This document shows, in pieces, positions 34,281 through 45,530 of a stretch of DNA of 64,000 nucleotides (position 1 is the first letter of the stretch; each line of letters starts with the position of its first letter). This DNA comes from Hymenopus coronatus (taxonomy: Eukaryota > Arthropoda > Insecta > Mantodea > Hymenopodidae), in contig CM060899.1 of the NCBI GenBank assembly GCA_030762935.1, positions 58,144,501 through 58,208,500 on the forward strand, given 5' to 3'. The notes below the pieces were generated by a model that worked only from the letters and a program-made list of their open reading frames with translations, had not been told where the DNA came from and did not search any database. The translations under genes were made by a program, and so were the position numbers.

Positions 34281-35095
34281 CTGATGTGTTTCATTCACAT
34301 GACTTTCTCTACATCTCTGTAACAAATTATGGTTAAAAACTTACGCTTCTATCTACTACATGCTAATCGAGATAAACATTAGCAGAAATGCTTTCTTGTA
34401 AGTAGAAGGGAAATAAGGGAATACACTAGGCTAAAACGATAGTCAAATCTTTTAAAAGCTGATTGCCATGTGGTTATAATGCGTTTCTTTACATTTCCAG
34501 TAGTTGACAAATTTCTGTATAGGAAAAAGAATAACAAGGAATATCTAAAAAATGGTCAACTCCACGAAAAAAATATATGACAAATTGTGTGTTTCGGCGA
34601 GATCTACATTTTTTGTAGTAAGTTTTTGCCTGTCTGTTACGGTTTACCAGTTAAGCAAAATTCCTCAAAATTCATCCAGAATAACGACGACTTCAGAGGC
34701 TATTTCTAGAAAATTGAAGATGCACATTTTATTTGTCGTGTAAAATATTTATTGTACGATATTTTAATAAGAATCATTACAGCCATTTTTGAGAAAATCA
34801 AAATTTTCGAAGTTTTTTTACATGTAAAGGGTAGTTGAGGATGGGGGAATTTCTGGAAAATCTTCGTGTTGCATCTTTAGAAAGTACTGAACTTAAATAC
34901 CAAGTTTAGTATTTACAGATTTTTCGTCTTTGAGCTATGCTGTACACACACTCACACACCTATGGACATTTTTCTAATTTTTTTTATTCAGGGGGTCTCA
35001 AAACTATATTTCCGATGAAATCTCGGTATCGAAGTTTTGGGTGCATTACATTAACTTCTCTATACACTATGTACATAGTACGTGTAGAGAAGGTA
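34281..35095 (+). repeat. R1 copy, plus, complete
   Basis: Second plus unit. The left arm of the second internal stem (the cttattactt segment) is deleted. Confidence 0.9.
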
Positions 35096-35099
35096 AAAA

Positions 35100-35536
35100 T
35101 CTTATGCGTTTCATTCTCATGACTTTCTCTACGTCTAATTATGTCTAATTGGATTCAAGATACACATTTTATCAGTAGTGTAAAAATCTTAAATATACGA
35201 GATTCTAATCAAAATCGTTCGAGCCATTTTTGAGAAAATCACAATTTTCGAAACTTTCTCCATCTAGAGAGTAGTTTGGGGTGGGGGGATTTTCTTCAAA
35301 ATCTTCGTGTCGCATCCTTGGAAGATACTAAAATTATATACCAAGTTTGGTATTTAACCGACTTTTTGTTTTTGAAATATACTGTCCACAGACACACATA
35401 ATGAAGTTTTTTTCTACAAATGCTATTATCGGACTGAGTGGACCTCAAACCATATATTTTCCGTGAAATTTTGGTATTTAATTTTTGGGTAATACCTTCT
35501 CTATATACTATGTACGTAGTGCTTGTAGAGAAAGTA
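35100..35536 (+). repeat. R1 copy, plus, internally deleted
   Basis: The first ~50 bp are joined to the region from ttcaagatacacattttatc onward, removing about 400 bp. Head and tail junctions to neighbours are intact. Confidence 0.85.
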
Positions 35537-35540
35537 AAAA

Positions 35541-36372
35541 TCTGATGTGTTCCATTCACATGATTTCTCTACATCTCTGCAACAAGTTATTGTTAGAAAG
35601 CTTATGTTTCTATTTACCTCATGCTAATCGAGAAAAAATTATCAGAAATAGTCTTATTACTCCCTTCATTGTAATTAGAAGCAAAGTAAGGGAGTACCAC
35701 AGATTAAGTGTAGTAAAAACCTGTTTGCTATGTGAATGAAGTTCCTTTGTTTGTATGGACAGGAGTTGACAAATCCCTGTATGAGAAAAGTGTAAGTTTT
35801 TTAAAGGTGAAACCAAAAGCAAATAACATCTCAAAAACGATCAAATCCACGAAGAAAATCTATATAACATAAATTGTGATTTTTAACATGCTCTACATTT
35901 TTTATGTGGTAAGTTTTTGTCCATTTCTTGCAGTTTAGCAGTTATTCAAAATTTCGTAAAATTCTTCCAGAATAAAGTAACCTTCAAAGGCAATTCCCAG
36001 AAAATTCAAAATATACATTTTATTTGTCAGGTAAATATCTTTAATATACGGTATTTTAATCAGAATCATTTATAGCTTGTTTTGAGAGACTCAAAATTGT
36101 CGAACATTTTTACATGTAAAGGGTATTTTGGGGTGGGAGATTTTCCTCAAAATCTTCGTGTCGCATCCTTATATACCAAGTTTGATTGTTTAACCGACTA
36201 TTTGTTTTTGAAATATACTGTCCACAGACACACATAATGGAGTTTTTTTCTAAAAATACTTTTTTCGGAATTAGGGGATATCAAACCATATATTTCCGGT
36301 GAAATTTTGGTATTGAATTTTTGAGTAATACGTTCTCTATATACCATGTATATAGTGCGTGTAGAGAAAGTA
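35541..36372 (+). repeat. R1 copy, plus, complete
   Basis: Fourth plus unit. Terminal palindrome ctctatataccatgtatata then gtgcgtgtagag. It follows the previous unit by the A-run junction. Confidence 0.9.
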
Positions 36373-36680
36373 GAAATATACGGCCCTGAGCATAATCAAG
36401 AAATTACATATCTCGTGTGTTCGGAAAGAAACGTAAGTAACTGCTTTATTGATAGCTCTGAACGGAGGTTGCGAACGTTTCCATCTGTGGTGCAGACAAT
36501 GCAGGGAAGGGGTTTAGAGCAAACAGACGGCAAGGGAGGAAGAGGTCAGCAGGTCAGTGCTCCCTCCTGACCTTGCCCTTGAGTGAAAGTCTTGCTCTCA
36601 GCATGTGTGGGATAGCTTTGCGTCTTTTTAAACCCAAAGGTGTTACTTTGTGCTACATGAGTGATTGTGCTAGCGCTTTT
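36373..36680. other. spacer between convergent R1 arrays
   Basis: About 300 bp, GC-richer than R1, with aggtcagcaggtcagtg and a nearby partial inverse (cctgaccttgccct). Not recognised as a gene. Confidence 0.45.
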
Positions 36681-37532
36681 TACTTTCTCTACACGTTCTA
36701 TATACATAGTGTATAGAGAAGATATTGCAATGCACCCAAAAATTCGATTCCAAGATTTCATCGGAAATACATGTTTTAGGACCCCCTGAATCCAAAAAAA
36801 AAGCATTTTTCGAAAAATGTCGGTGTATGTGTCTGTGGGCAGCGTAACTCAAAAGCGAAAAATCCGTTACAACCCAAACTTAGTATTTAGGTTTAGTATC
36901 TTTCAGGGATGCTACACTAAAATTTTGAGAAAAATTCTCCCACCCACACTACCTTTTATATGGAACCTTTTCGAAAATTTTGATTTTCTCAAAAAGGGCT
37001 CTAACGATTTTGATTAAAATATCGTGTATTAAAATACATTTACCTGACAGATAAAATGTACATCTTGAATTTTCTGGGAATTGCCTCTGGATGAATTTTA
37101 CGGATTTTTGAATAACTGCTAAACCGTAAGAGATTGACAAAAACTTACCCCACAAAAAATGTAGAGCAAGTTAAAACACACAATTAACGTTATTTACATT
37201 TTTTTTTTTTTTTTTTTTTTTTTTGTAGAGAAGATCGTTTTTGAGATATTCCTTGTTTTAGGTTTCTGCTTTGAAAAACATACTTTTCTCATACAGGAAT
37301 TTGTCAACTCCTGTCCATACAAACAAAGGAACTTCAATCACAAAGCAACCTGCTTTTGACTATCACTTTAACCTATGGCACTCCCTTATTTCGTTTCTAC
37401 TTACAAGGAAGCAAGTAATAAGACTATTTCTGCTAAGTTTCCTCAATTATCACGAAGTAAACAGAAGCATAAACTTTTAAACAATTTGTTGCAGAGATGT
37501 AGAGAAAGTCATGTGAATGGAACACATAAGAT
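36681..37532 (-). repeat. R1 copy, minus, complete
   Basis: First minus unit facing the spacer. It contains a T-run of about 25 bp at 37199-37224. Confidence 0.9.
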
Positions 37533-37537
37533 TTTTT

Positions 37538-38195
37538 TACTTTCTCTACACATTCCATGTACCAGCGTATAGAGAAGGTATTGCACTCCACCCAAAAATT
37601 CGATACCGAGATTTCACCGAAAATGTGTATTTTAAGGTCCCCTTTATCAAAAAAAAAAAACATTTACAGAAAAAGGTCCACGTGTGTGTGTGGGCGCGCG
37701 CTCGTGTGTGTGTCTGTATGTCTGTGAACACGATAACCCAAAAACGAAAAGTCGGTAAAATACCAAACTTGGTATTTAGTTTAATATCTTCCAGGGATGT
37801 GACACGAAGGTTTTGAGAAAAATCCCCCCATCCTAAACTACCCTTTACATGGAACTTTTTTCGAAAATTTTGATTTTCTCAAAAATAGTTCCAACGATTT
37901 TGGTTAAATATCCTATATTAGAAATATTTACCTGACAAATAAATTCTTCTCATACAGGAATTTGTCAACTCCTGTCTATACAAATAAAGAAACTTCAGTC
38001 ACATACCAACCAGCTTTTTACTGTCACTTTAATCTATGGTATTCCCTTATTTCGCTTCTACTTATAAGAAAGCAAGTAATAAGACTATTCCTGGTTAATT
38101 TTTTGGTTTAGCATGAAGTAAATAGAAACATGAGCTTTTTAACAATAATTTGTTGCAGAGCTGTAGAGAGAGTCATGTGAATGGAACACATCAGA
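37538..38195 (-). repeat. R1 copy, minus, internally deleted
   Basis: Joined directly to the previous unit. About 180 bp is lost at about 37941 (gacaaataaattcttctcat junction). The CA tract is varied (gtgtgtgtgggcgcgcgctc). Confidence 0.85.
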
Positions 38196-38375
38196 TTTTT
38201 CTTGGTGTTAGGCTTTATTACCGCGGAATTCCATTAGATTTACAGCTCACGACTGATTTATACCGCCGCTGTATCTCCGGCCCAGACGTTTAATGAGGGT
38301 AAAGGCAGAGAGATAGGTCACCTTTAGCAATACTGGCGCTGTAAATTTCCACTGTAAAGGAAGTTACCTTTTTTA

Positions 38376-39210
38376 TACTTTCTCTATACGTACTATGTAC
38401 ATAGCGTATAGGGAAGGTATTGCACTCCACCCAAAAATTCGATACCGAGATTTCACCGGAAATATATGTTTTAGGGCCCCCTGTATCCAAAAATAAAGCA
38501 TTTTCAGAAAAAGCTCCATGTGTGTGTGAACACGATAACTGAAAAACGAAAAGTCGGTAAAATACCAAACTTGGTACTTATGTTTAGTATCTTCCAGGAT
38601 GCTGCACGAAGATTTTGAGAAAAATCCCCCCACCCCAAACTACCATTCGAAAATTTCGATTTTCTCAAAAATGGCTCTAATGATTTCGATTAAAATATCG
38701 TGTATTAAAGATATTTATCTGACAAAATGTATATCTTGAATTTTCTGGAAATAGCCTCTGAAGACTGCTTTATTCTGGATGAATTTTACGGAATTTAGAA
38801 TAACTGCTAAACCGTAAGAGATGGACAAAAATTTACCGCACAAAAAATTTTACCGCATGTTAAAACACATCATTTATGTTATATACATTTTTTGCGTGGA
38901 GTTTATCGTTTTTCAGATATTCCTTGCTTTAATTTTCAGCTTTGAAAAACTTATACTTTTTATCATACAGGTATTTGTCAACTCCTTCCATACAAACAAA
39001 GGAACTTCAGTCATTTAGCAACCAGCTTTTGACTATCACTTTAACCCATGGTATTCCCTTATTTTGCTCCTACGTATATAAGAAAGCAAGTAATAAGACT
39101 ATTCCTGGCTATTTTTTATCGATTAGCATGAAGTAAATAGAAGCATTAGCTTTTTAACAATAATTTGTTGCAGAGATGTAGAGAGAGTCATGTGAATGGA
39201 ATATATCAGT
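38376..39210 (-). repeat. R1 copy, minus, complete
   Basis: Third minus unit, separated from the previous by about 180 bp of unrecognised sequence. Confidence 0.9.
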
Positions 39211-39214
39211 TTTT

Positions 39215-39412
39215 TTTACTTTCTCTACACGTACTAAGTACATAGTGTACAGAGAAGGTATTGTAATGCACCCAAAAATTCGATACCGAGATTTCACCCC
39301 TAAATAAAAAAAAAAACATATATTTTCGGTGAAATCTCGGTATTGAATTTTTGGGTGGAGTGCAATACCTTCTCTATACACTATGTACATAGTGCGAGTA
39401 GAGAAAGTAAAA
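39215..39412. repeat. R1 end-to-end palindrome (two terminal arms only)
   Basis: The left arm 39215-39298 is the R1 terminal ~85 bp in minus orientation; the right arm 39328-39412 is the same in plus orientation. Between them lies an A-rich spacer of about 29 bp. The arms are nearly identical (gaaggtattg, caaaaattcgataccgagat and atttcacc all mirrored), so one strand can fold into a long hairpin. It abuts the previous R1 unit by the usual T/A-run junction. Confidence 0.9.
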
Positions 39413-39951
39413 ATAGTCAATGCATGCATACTAAGAACTTTTGGCACATTCTGCATTACAATAGAAGATAAGCAAAACAAAAGACGGTACTCTTTGCGCT
39501 ATCGATAGCTGCTGCTCTTGAACTAGACATTGGATCTTCACTGCAATCTTCCAGTGATGTCCACAAACAAGAGGAAACGAGCTTGTCAGCGAAATGCTAA
39601 TTAGAGGAACAAAGAAGTTAATATAAGTGTCACCAGTAAATGAGGCCGTGTTGATGCAAGCATTTCTTTGTCTGCTCTATTGTGTGGTGTGCGAGATTTT
39701 CTCAGATAATGCTGTGACAAGATTTTCAACTATGTAAAAAAATGTGTTCTTCTCACATTGTCTTTCTTTGAAGGCACTCCAGGATAATGCTGTTTAATAG
39801 GTTTTTTTTTTTTGTGTGTTAAAATGCGTGTCTACTTTACTACTCAAAATGGAAGGTTTTAAACAACAGTTGCAAATAAGTCATACTGACTATTTTGAAA
39901 CTTATTTCAAGACAAGATTTATCGTCATTAGCAAAATGGATCAAGAAACAC
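39413..39951. other. no recognised feature
   Basis: Nothing recognised. Confidence 0.4.
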
Positions 39952-40561
39952 TTTACTTTTCTGCTAGAGAGAAAATGCTGCATTCCAACCGAAATTCAAT
40001 GCTGATATTTCACCAAGAACACAGGTTTAAAGCATTTAGGAAATGGTTAGCTATAGGTACAAAACATGTATTTGGCATAAAATGTGTGCGTAAATGGGAT
40101 CTGATTTTTTGTGTAGTAACATTTTGTCTACATCTTACGGTTTACGAGTTATGCAAAAGTCATCCAGAGTAAAGAGCACTTCATATGCTATTACCAGAAA
40201 ATTCAAGATAGAGATACATTTCATTTGTCATGAAATTATCTTAAACATGCATTATTTTACCCAAAATCTTTAGGAAAACTTTAGGAATATAAAACATTTC
40301 AAAAATGTTCCCTGTAAAAGGTAATCAGGGTGGCGGAATTTTCTTGTCGCATGCTTGGAAGATGTTAAACTTATCAAGTTTCGTATTCTATGGACGTTTC
40401 GTCTTTGTAACACACGGGGAAAGGGGCGTGCGCACGTACACAGAACTTTAGGTTAAAATAATTCTGTGGTTCAGGGGACCCCAAAACGTGTATTTTCAAT
40501 TAACTCTCGGTATTTTGGGTCATTTTCAGTACTTTCTCTACCTACGCGATAGAGAAAGCAG
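39952..40561 (+). repeat. R1 copy with inverted terminal arm at left, internally deleted
   Basis: 39952-40025 is the terminal arm in minus orientation (ctgctagagagaaaatgctg, then caatgctgatatttcacc). From about 40040 the plus unit interior runs to the palindrome ctctacctacgcgatagag. Fits an old form with arms at both ends. Confidence 0.7.
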
Positions 40562-41130
40562 CAATTGCGAACCTCAAGAGCATTATCTTGTTTCTTAAGC
40601 ATATCCTGTGAACATTGCAATGAATACAATGGTATTAAAACGTTGCTCATCTGTTATTAAAACAAAAGCTTTTTATCGGACTACAGATATAAATAATTTA
40701 TGACTCGAAATTCCAAAAAAGAGAGCTTCGGGTTAACGCTGCTTATCATTTAAACTGTTAGTCAGTAATACAAGATTAAATATTTAAAGAATAGTTCTAT
40801 AATTTAGAATTGGATTCGAACTACGATTATATTATTCAAATTTTCGACAGTGCGAATTTAGTGTTGATGTATTAATATGGCGTTTAACATGGCTGATAAT
40901 AGTTTCATCTAATAAGCCACGTGTAATATACGTTTTATCCTATCCTAATATTAACTGAAATATGTTTATATTTATTAATATTGATACTATTTAGTCGTCA
41001 TTACTATGAGGAATTGAATTTTAGTCGTGACGTAGTAGTGCTTTGTTCGTTGCTGCGTAACTCCGCCGAGATAAACACTTTCAATTCTGGTTGTTTAAAC
41101 TGCACCAATTAAACCAATAAATGAATGAAA
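40562..41130. other. no recognised feature
   Basis: AT-rich, nothing recognised. Confidence 0.4.
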
Positions 41131-41289
41131 ATGGATATTCCCGAAGAAGTTTAAGATTATGCTAAAAAAGCAGTACTAAGTGTATTAAGTCGAAGGGCTT
41201 ATAGACAGGAGTTTTCATTATTTAAAGAATGGGGAGCTGCCAAAGGAATTAAAATAATTTACAGTGAAATAAAGTACATCATTTCATGA
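41131..41289 (+). pseudogene. possible Crypton-like N-terminal (core-binding) fragment
   Basis: An ATG opens MDIPEEV, then an in-frame TAA (41152-41154), then DYAKKAVLSVLSRRAYRQEF and SLFKEWGAAKGIK, ending at TGA 41287-41289. The order of an acidic start, a helix, R-x-x-Y-x-x-E-F and F-x-E-W resembles the N-terminal SAM-like domain of tyrosine-recombinase Crypton proteins. No catalytic tyrosine region is seen. This is a weak, remembered resemblance; an unrelated short frame is the main alternative. Confidence 0.3.
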
Positions 41290-41472
41290 TGAAATACTCA
41301 TTTTTGTTGTTTCCTAGGATAGATGAAATGTATACATGAAGCCTATGGAATAACATAAAATCTTGTGTATGCAAGATGATTCACTGATTGATCTGCTAGC
41401 ATCCTAGATTTAATGTCATGTGAACTGTTACCTCTGGGGAAAGTTCAAGGCACCGTTTATTTAAGCTCAACA

Positions 41473-41514
41473 AATAAGAAGAGAGTGTTCGACATGTGTC
41501 GAACCTCTTATTTC
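41473..41514. repeat. short hairpin with perfect 18-bp palindrome
   Basis: GTTCGACATGTGTCGAAC at 41487-41504 is a perfect palindrome. The surrounding aataagaagag and ctcttattt extend pairing to about 41473-41514 with small bulges. The rest of 41290-41681 holds nothing recognised. Confidence 0.8.
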
Positions 41515-41681
41515 CGCACAGAAAGTTGTACAGTGTTTAAAAAGTATTTAGGCAGTGCGTACCGTCATGGGTGCCCGAGGTCGTTGTTGGGTGTAGGGTA
41601 TACCTACAACGGATGGGGATATCTTGGGCACTGCAATCTATACCACATCTATCTACCACCGCCCTCAGGAGAAAGGATGTT

Positions 41682-41966
41682 GCCCTCCTTGGAGTAATGA
41701 TTACCATGCTAACTTCATATACCCAAGGTCGCGGGTTCAAACCCGGCGGAGGACGATGGATTTTTTCGGGTGTAAAAATCCTTAGCATGGCTTCCTTCGG
41801 AAGGGAAGTAAAGCCGTTGGTCCCGTGCTGTAGATTTACGGCACGTAAAAGAACCTCAAGCCTGAAAGAGAGGCCTCTGAGCAAAATTAAGCGGTCTTTC
41901 ATACCCAATATAGAATGGGATGCTGAGAACCACTGTAGTTAAAGAGCATCCATAAATAACACGCCA
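41682..41966 (+). mobile_element. SINE-B, plus, full length
   Basis: One of the best copies. Head gccctccttggagtaatgat (A box with one change), B box gggttcaaacccggcggagg, cttccttcggaagggaagt, tail ending cataaataacacgcc. Confidence 0.9.
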
Positions 41967-42000
41967 TTTATATTTAGGAGAAAGGATTGAAGTAAAGGAA

Positions 42001-42244
42001 GGCCGAGTGGTTAAACCATTCCCTTCTCACCTAGACGACCCGGGTTCGATCCCAAGCTACCGCATGTGGGATTTGTGGTGGACAAAGCGGCGCAGGGGCG
42101 GGTTTTCTTCGGGTTCTCCGGTTTCCCCCGGCATCGCATTCCACCGGTGCTCCATCTTCATTCCATCTATCGCCAGTGTTATCGCCTGCGGTGCCACAAG
42201 TAGTAAAAGCAGCGTAACATTACAAAAAAAAAAAAAAAAAAAAA
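42001..42244 (+). mobile_element. SINE-A, plus, near full length
   Basis: Head ggccgagtggttaaaccatt, B box gggttcgatcccaag, core ttcttcgggttctccggttt, tail and a poly-A of about 20. The first ~10 bp of the family are missing or replaced. Confidence 0.9.
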
Positions 42245-42429
42245 GGAACCACAGGGGACTACAGACAGTCTGCAGAGATGTGCCGAAGCCACTAACAGTT
42301 CCTTGTTCGAACATTCGTCCCAGAGAGGCTGATGAACGATACGAAAAAAACCAAGCAACCCTCAAGTTTCCAAAATATTCACCTTGGAGCAACCAACCAC
42401 GCCATCTGTCCGCCAAAAAATCCCAGAAG

Positions 42430-42608
42430 GACACCTGAAACATGAGAAGGAAATTATATGAAAGGGAAATGAGGGAAAGGAAATTGCAGTAGATGGGAAA
42501 CACCCCAGTATTCGACTACCGACTAGCGAAAATCATGAAAAACTCAAAATTCAGAATGAGCGATTGATGGGAATAAAACCCGGGACCTACCAAATGCGAG
42601 CCTAGATA
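42430..42608 (-). mobile_element. SINE-E, minus
   Basis: The minus strand has B box ggtcccgggttttattccc, tttttcatgattttcgctag and cgaatactggggtgtttccc, matching 11063-11245. Confidence 0.5.
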
Positions 42609-42611
42609 TTG

Positions 42612-42657
42612 CTTAGTGATCAGCTTTTAAAAGATTTAATTGTCACTTTGAAGTTCA

Positions 42658-42692
<35 letters not shown>

Positions 42693-43426
42693 AAACAAAA
42701 ATAAACATAACTTCGCATTTGAGAAAAGGGCTAAGTGCTGAAAAATTAAAACCAACAAATAGTTAATTTTGGAAGTAGTTAATATATAAAACCTATCTCT
42801 TACGATTTACCAATTACCTATGCAGAGGAGGACTTCACAGCCTATTCCTCTCTCAAGCGACCGCATGTGAAATTGGTGGTGGACAAAGCGATGCAGGGGC
42901 GGGTTTTCTCTGGGTTATCCGGTTTCCCCCATCACATTCCACCGGTGCTCCTTCTTCATTCCATGGATCACCAGTGTCATCGCCTTCAGTGCTACAATTA
43001 GTAAAAGCGGGCGTTAAACACTACAAAAACAGCCTATTCCCAGAAAGTTCAAGACATAAATTTCTTTTGTAATGAAATAAACACATGGTATTTTAATCAA
43101 TCGTTCGAGTTTTTTTTAAAAAATTAAAATTTTAGAAAAAAGTTCATGTAAGAGGAGTTTAGGGTGGAAATTTTTCTTGCAAATCTTCATGTCCTGTCCT
43201 TGGAAAATGAACTTAAATACCAAGTTTGGTATTTATACACTTTTCGTTTTTTAATTATGCTGTCACACACACACACACACATACCGCATGCGCGTATCTT
43301 TTCCTAAACACGATTTTTTGGGGGGTTCAAGGGTTCTCAAAGCATACATTTTCGGTGAAATCTCAACATACAATTTTGTGTAGAATACAAAACTTCCTCC
43401 GCTTAGTGCACGTGGTAGAGGAAATT
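42612..43426 (+). repeat. R1 copy, plus, interrupted by SINE-A, old
   Basis: R1 interior from cttttaaaagatttaattgt, with a (GA)n run at 42661-42688, to terminal arms cttcctccg...gtagaggaa. SINE-A splits it at 42849-43028. The 5' start is missing. Confidence 0.8.
42849..43028 (+). mobile_element. SINE-A, plus, 5'-truncated, with target duplication
   Basis: Starts inside the SINE-A head (tctctcaagcgaccgcatgt) and runs to the tail A-run. It is flanked by acagcctattcc on both sides (42837-42848 and 43029-43040), part of R1's 'agaggctattcc' block. So it is younger than this R1 copy. Confidence 0.9.
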
Positions 43427-43440
43427 ATATTAAATATATA

Positions 43441-43708
43441 TTTTATTTATATACGCTGTTTAACTGCTGTGGTTCTCATCGTCCCATTCTAATTTGGGGT
43501 GAAAGACTGCTTATTGTTGCTCTGAGGCCTCTTTTTTAGGCTTGAGGTCCTTTTACGTAAATCTACGACACGGGACCACCGGCTTTACTTCCATTTCTAA
43601 GGAAGCCATGCTAAGGATTTTTACGCCCGAAAAACCTCATCGCCCTCCGTCGGGTTTGAACCCGCGACCTTGGATTCAAGAGGTAACCACTACATGAAGG
43701 AAGGCGAC
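43441..43708 (-). mobile_element. SINE-B, minus
   Basis: Tail (ttatttatatacgctgttta), diverged centre, B box gggtttgaacccgcgacc on the plus strand, head partly decayed. Confidence 0.85.
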
Positions 43709-44025
43709 ACTAGTGGAGGAAGTAATAACTACCATAGAAATTTTCAATAACAGGAATAATTTATTCGACGTGTTTCGTCACATTTCTTATTTCCCACACA
43801 TGTGGTATTACTTGATGCTCATATTTTAATCGCCTTACATGCAACTTAAAACACCCAAGACTCACATCCGCTTGCAATTATTATGCTGGAGCTGAACCCA
43901 GCCAAAGTACTTCCTGACCTTAACCTTGAGTCTATGTAGACACCAACCATTGGAGAACACACGCCAATGTATGGCAAATATTGCCTTCTGTTTCTGTTTG
44001 CACAAACTTCCCTTAACGATGGAAA
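43709..44025. other. no recognised feature
   Basis: About 317 bp, nothing recognised. Confidence 0.4.
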
Positions 44026-44312
44026 TGGAGTTTTATTTATGGACGCTCTTAAACTGCCGTTTTTCTCAGCGCCCTATGCTATACTGGGCGTGAAAGACCG
44101 CTTAATTTTGCTCAAAGACCTCTTTTATCAGGCTTGGGGTTCTTTTCCGTGCCGTAAATCCACTACACAGGACCAACGGCTTTACTTCCCTTCCGAAGAA
44201 ACCATGTTAAGGATTTTACGCCCAAAAAAATCCATCCTCCTCCGCCGGTTTTGAACCCGAGACCTTGAATATATGGAATTAGCATGATGACCATTACGCC
44301 ATGGAGGGTGAC
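44026..44312 (-). mobile_element. SINE-B, minus
   Basis: Tail ggaaatggagttttatttat, centre with ccgaagaaaccatgtt, and head with B and A boxes (attacgccatggagggtgac). Confidence 0.85.
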
Positions 44313-44429
44313 TACCGGGCTGTAAGACCTATTTTGCCAAGGGGTTTACTTCACTTTGGACTCATTTCTCCTTGTGGGCATTTCCTCTTCAGCCACGACT
44401 TCATTTTTCTTATGGGGTTTGGAGATGGC

Positions 44430-44815
44430 AAGTACCTTTTCTTTCTTTTTCTATATTCATTATTTGCAATACATTCAGTTTGTCGATAAAATACCACCAA
44501 TCGTGGTATTTAAGTTCAGTATCTTCCATGAAGATTTTCAATAAAATTCCTCATCCTGAACTCCCCTTTACGTGAAATATTTTTCGAAATGTTCGATTTC
44601 CTCAAAAATAACTCTAACGATAACTATTAACAAAACATATAACATTTTCTGAGAATAGCCTCTAAAGATGTCTTCATTCCGGATGACTTTTGCAAATTGT
44701 AAATTGTGCGAGATAGAAAAAAACTTACAGCGCAAAAATCAGATGTCCTAAATCACACAATTTATTTATATACAATTTTTGTGGAGTTTACCATAATTAA
44801 GAAATGTATTGTTTT
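44430..44815 (-). repeat. R1 interior, minus, old
   Basis: Diverged pieces (cctctaaagatgtcttcatt, gtttaccataattaagaaat). It abuts a plus fragment. Confidence 0.65.
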
Positions 44816-44834
44816 TCTTTACATTTCCTTGCTT

Positions 44835-45102
44835 GAAATTTTCTGAATGAAAACTAAAATTTTCTAAATTTTTTCCATGTAAAGGGCAGATGAAAATTTT
44901 CGGGTCGCATCCTTGGAAGATACTTGAGTTATTGTGTTCACAGACACATGGACACACTGACCTTTTTCCAAAAAAAATTTTTTTTGGTTACAGGGGACCC
45001 TAAAACGTCTATTTCCAGTGAAATCTGGGTATCGAATTTTTGGGTGGAATGCAATTATTTCTGTATGCACTAAATACATAGTAAGTGTAGAGAAAGTAAA
45101 AA
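44835..45102 (+). repeat. R1 3' part, plus
   Basis: From gaaaactaaaattttctaa to the palindrome with gtgtagagaaagta. Confidence 0.8.
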
Positions 45103-45530
45103 TAAGCGAACGCTACTAAAATTGCTTACTGGAGTGTCGACCTTCAACCAGCGAAGCATATGACAGACTGACAACGACGTTTGTTGTATACCGACCTTTT
45201 GTTTTATCCGCCATCTCCTTTCAAATATCAGCTTTCGTTCGATTTATCATGTAGCTGAGTGCAAAGTGGATACTCTGAGACCGGTTTGTGTGGGTGCGAC
45301 TTGCCATGGCCGGTTAGTCTGCAACAACTTCGCACTGCTGGCTGCCTCGGCCACTCAAGCGATTTTTCACAGTGCTGTGCATTTGTTTACATTTCTTGCG
45401 CCATTACTTTCTCTAGTCGTCACTCCGAGGGTGTCATTCGACACAACGCAGGCATGGGTTTTTGTTTCTAATGATAAGTGAGAAAAGTATTAAATTAAGA
45501 AACAAAATGTTTTGCATTTATTTTATATCA
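45103..45530. other. unidentified, locally GC-rich
   Basis: Includes overlapping plus frames at 45259-45481 (Ala/Leu/Val-rich) with no recognised family. A short match to actttctctag at 45404 may be coincidental. Confidence 0.35.

Noticed and set aside
17355..39412. CRISPR-like regular repeat spacing
   Set aside because: The repeated unit is ~850 bp, copies diverge throughout, and no short repeat/spacer pattern exists; this is a eukaryotic repeat family.
45259..45481. Two overlapping plus frames as a membrane protein
   Set aside because: Ala/Leu/Val-rich composition only; no family match, no partner exon, and flanked by R1 fragments.
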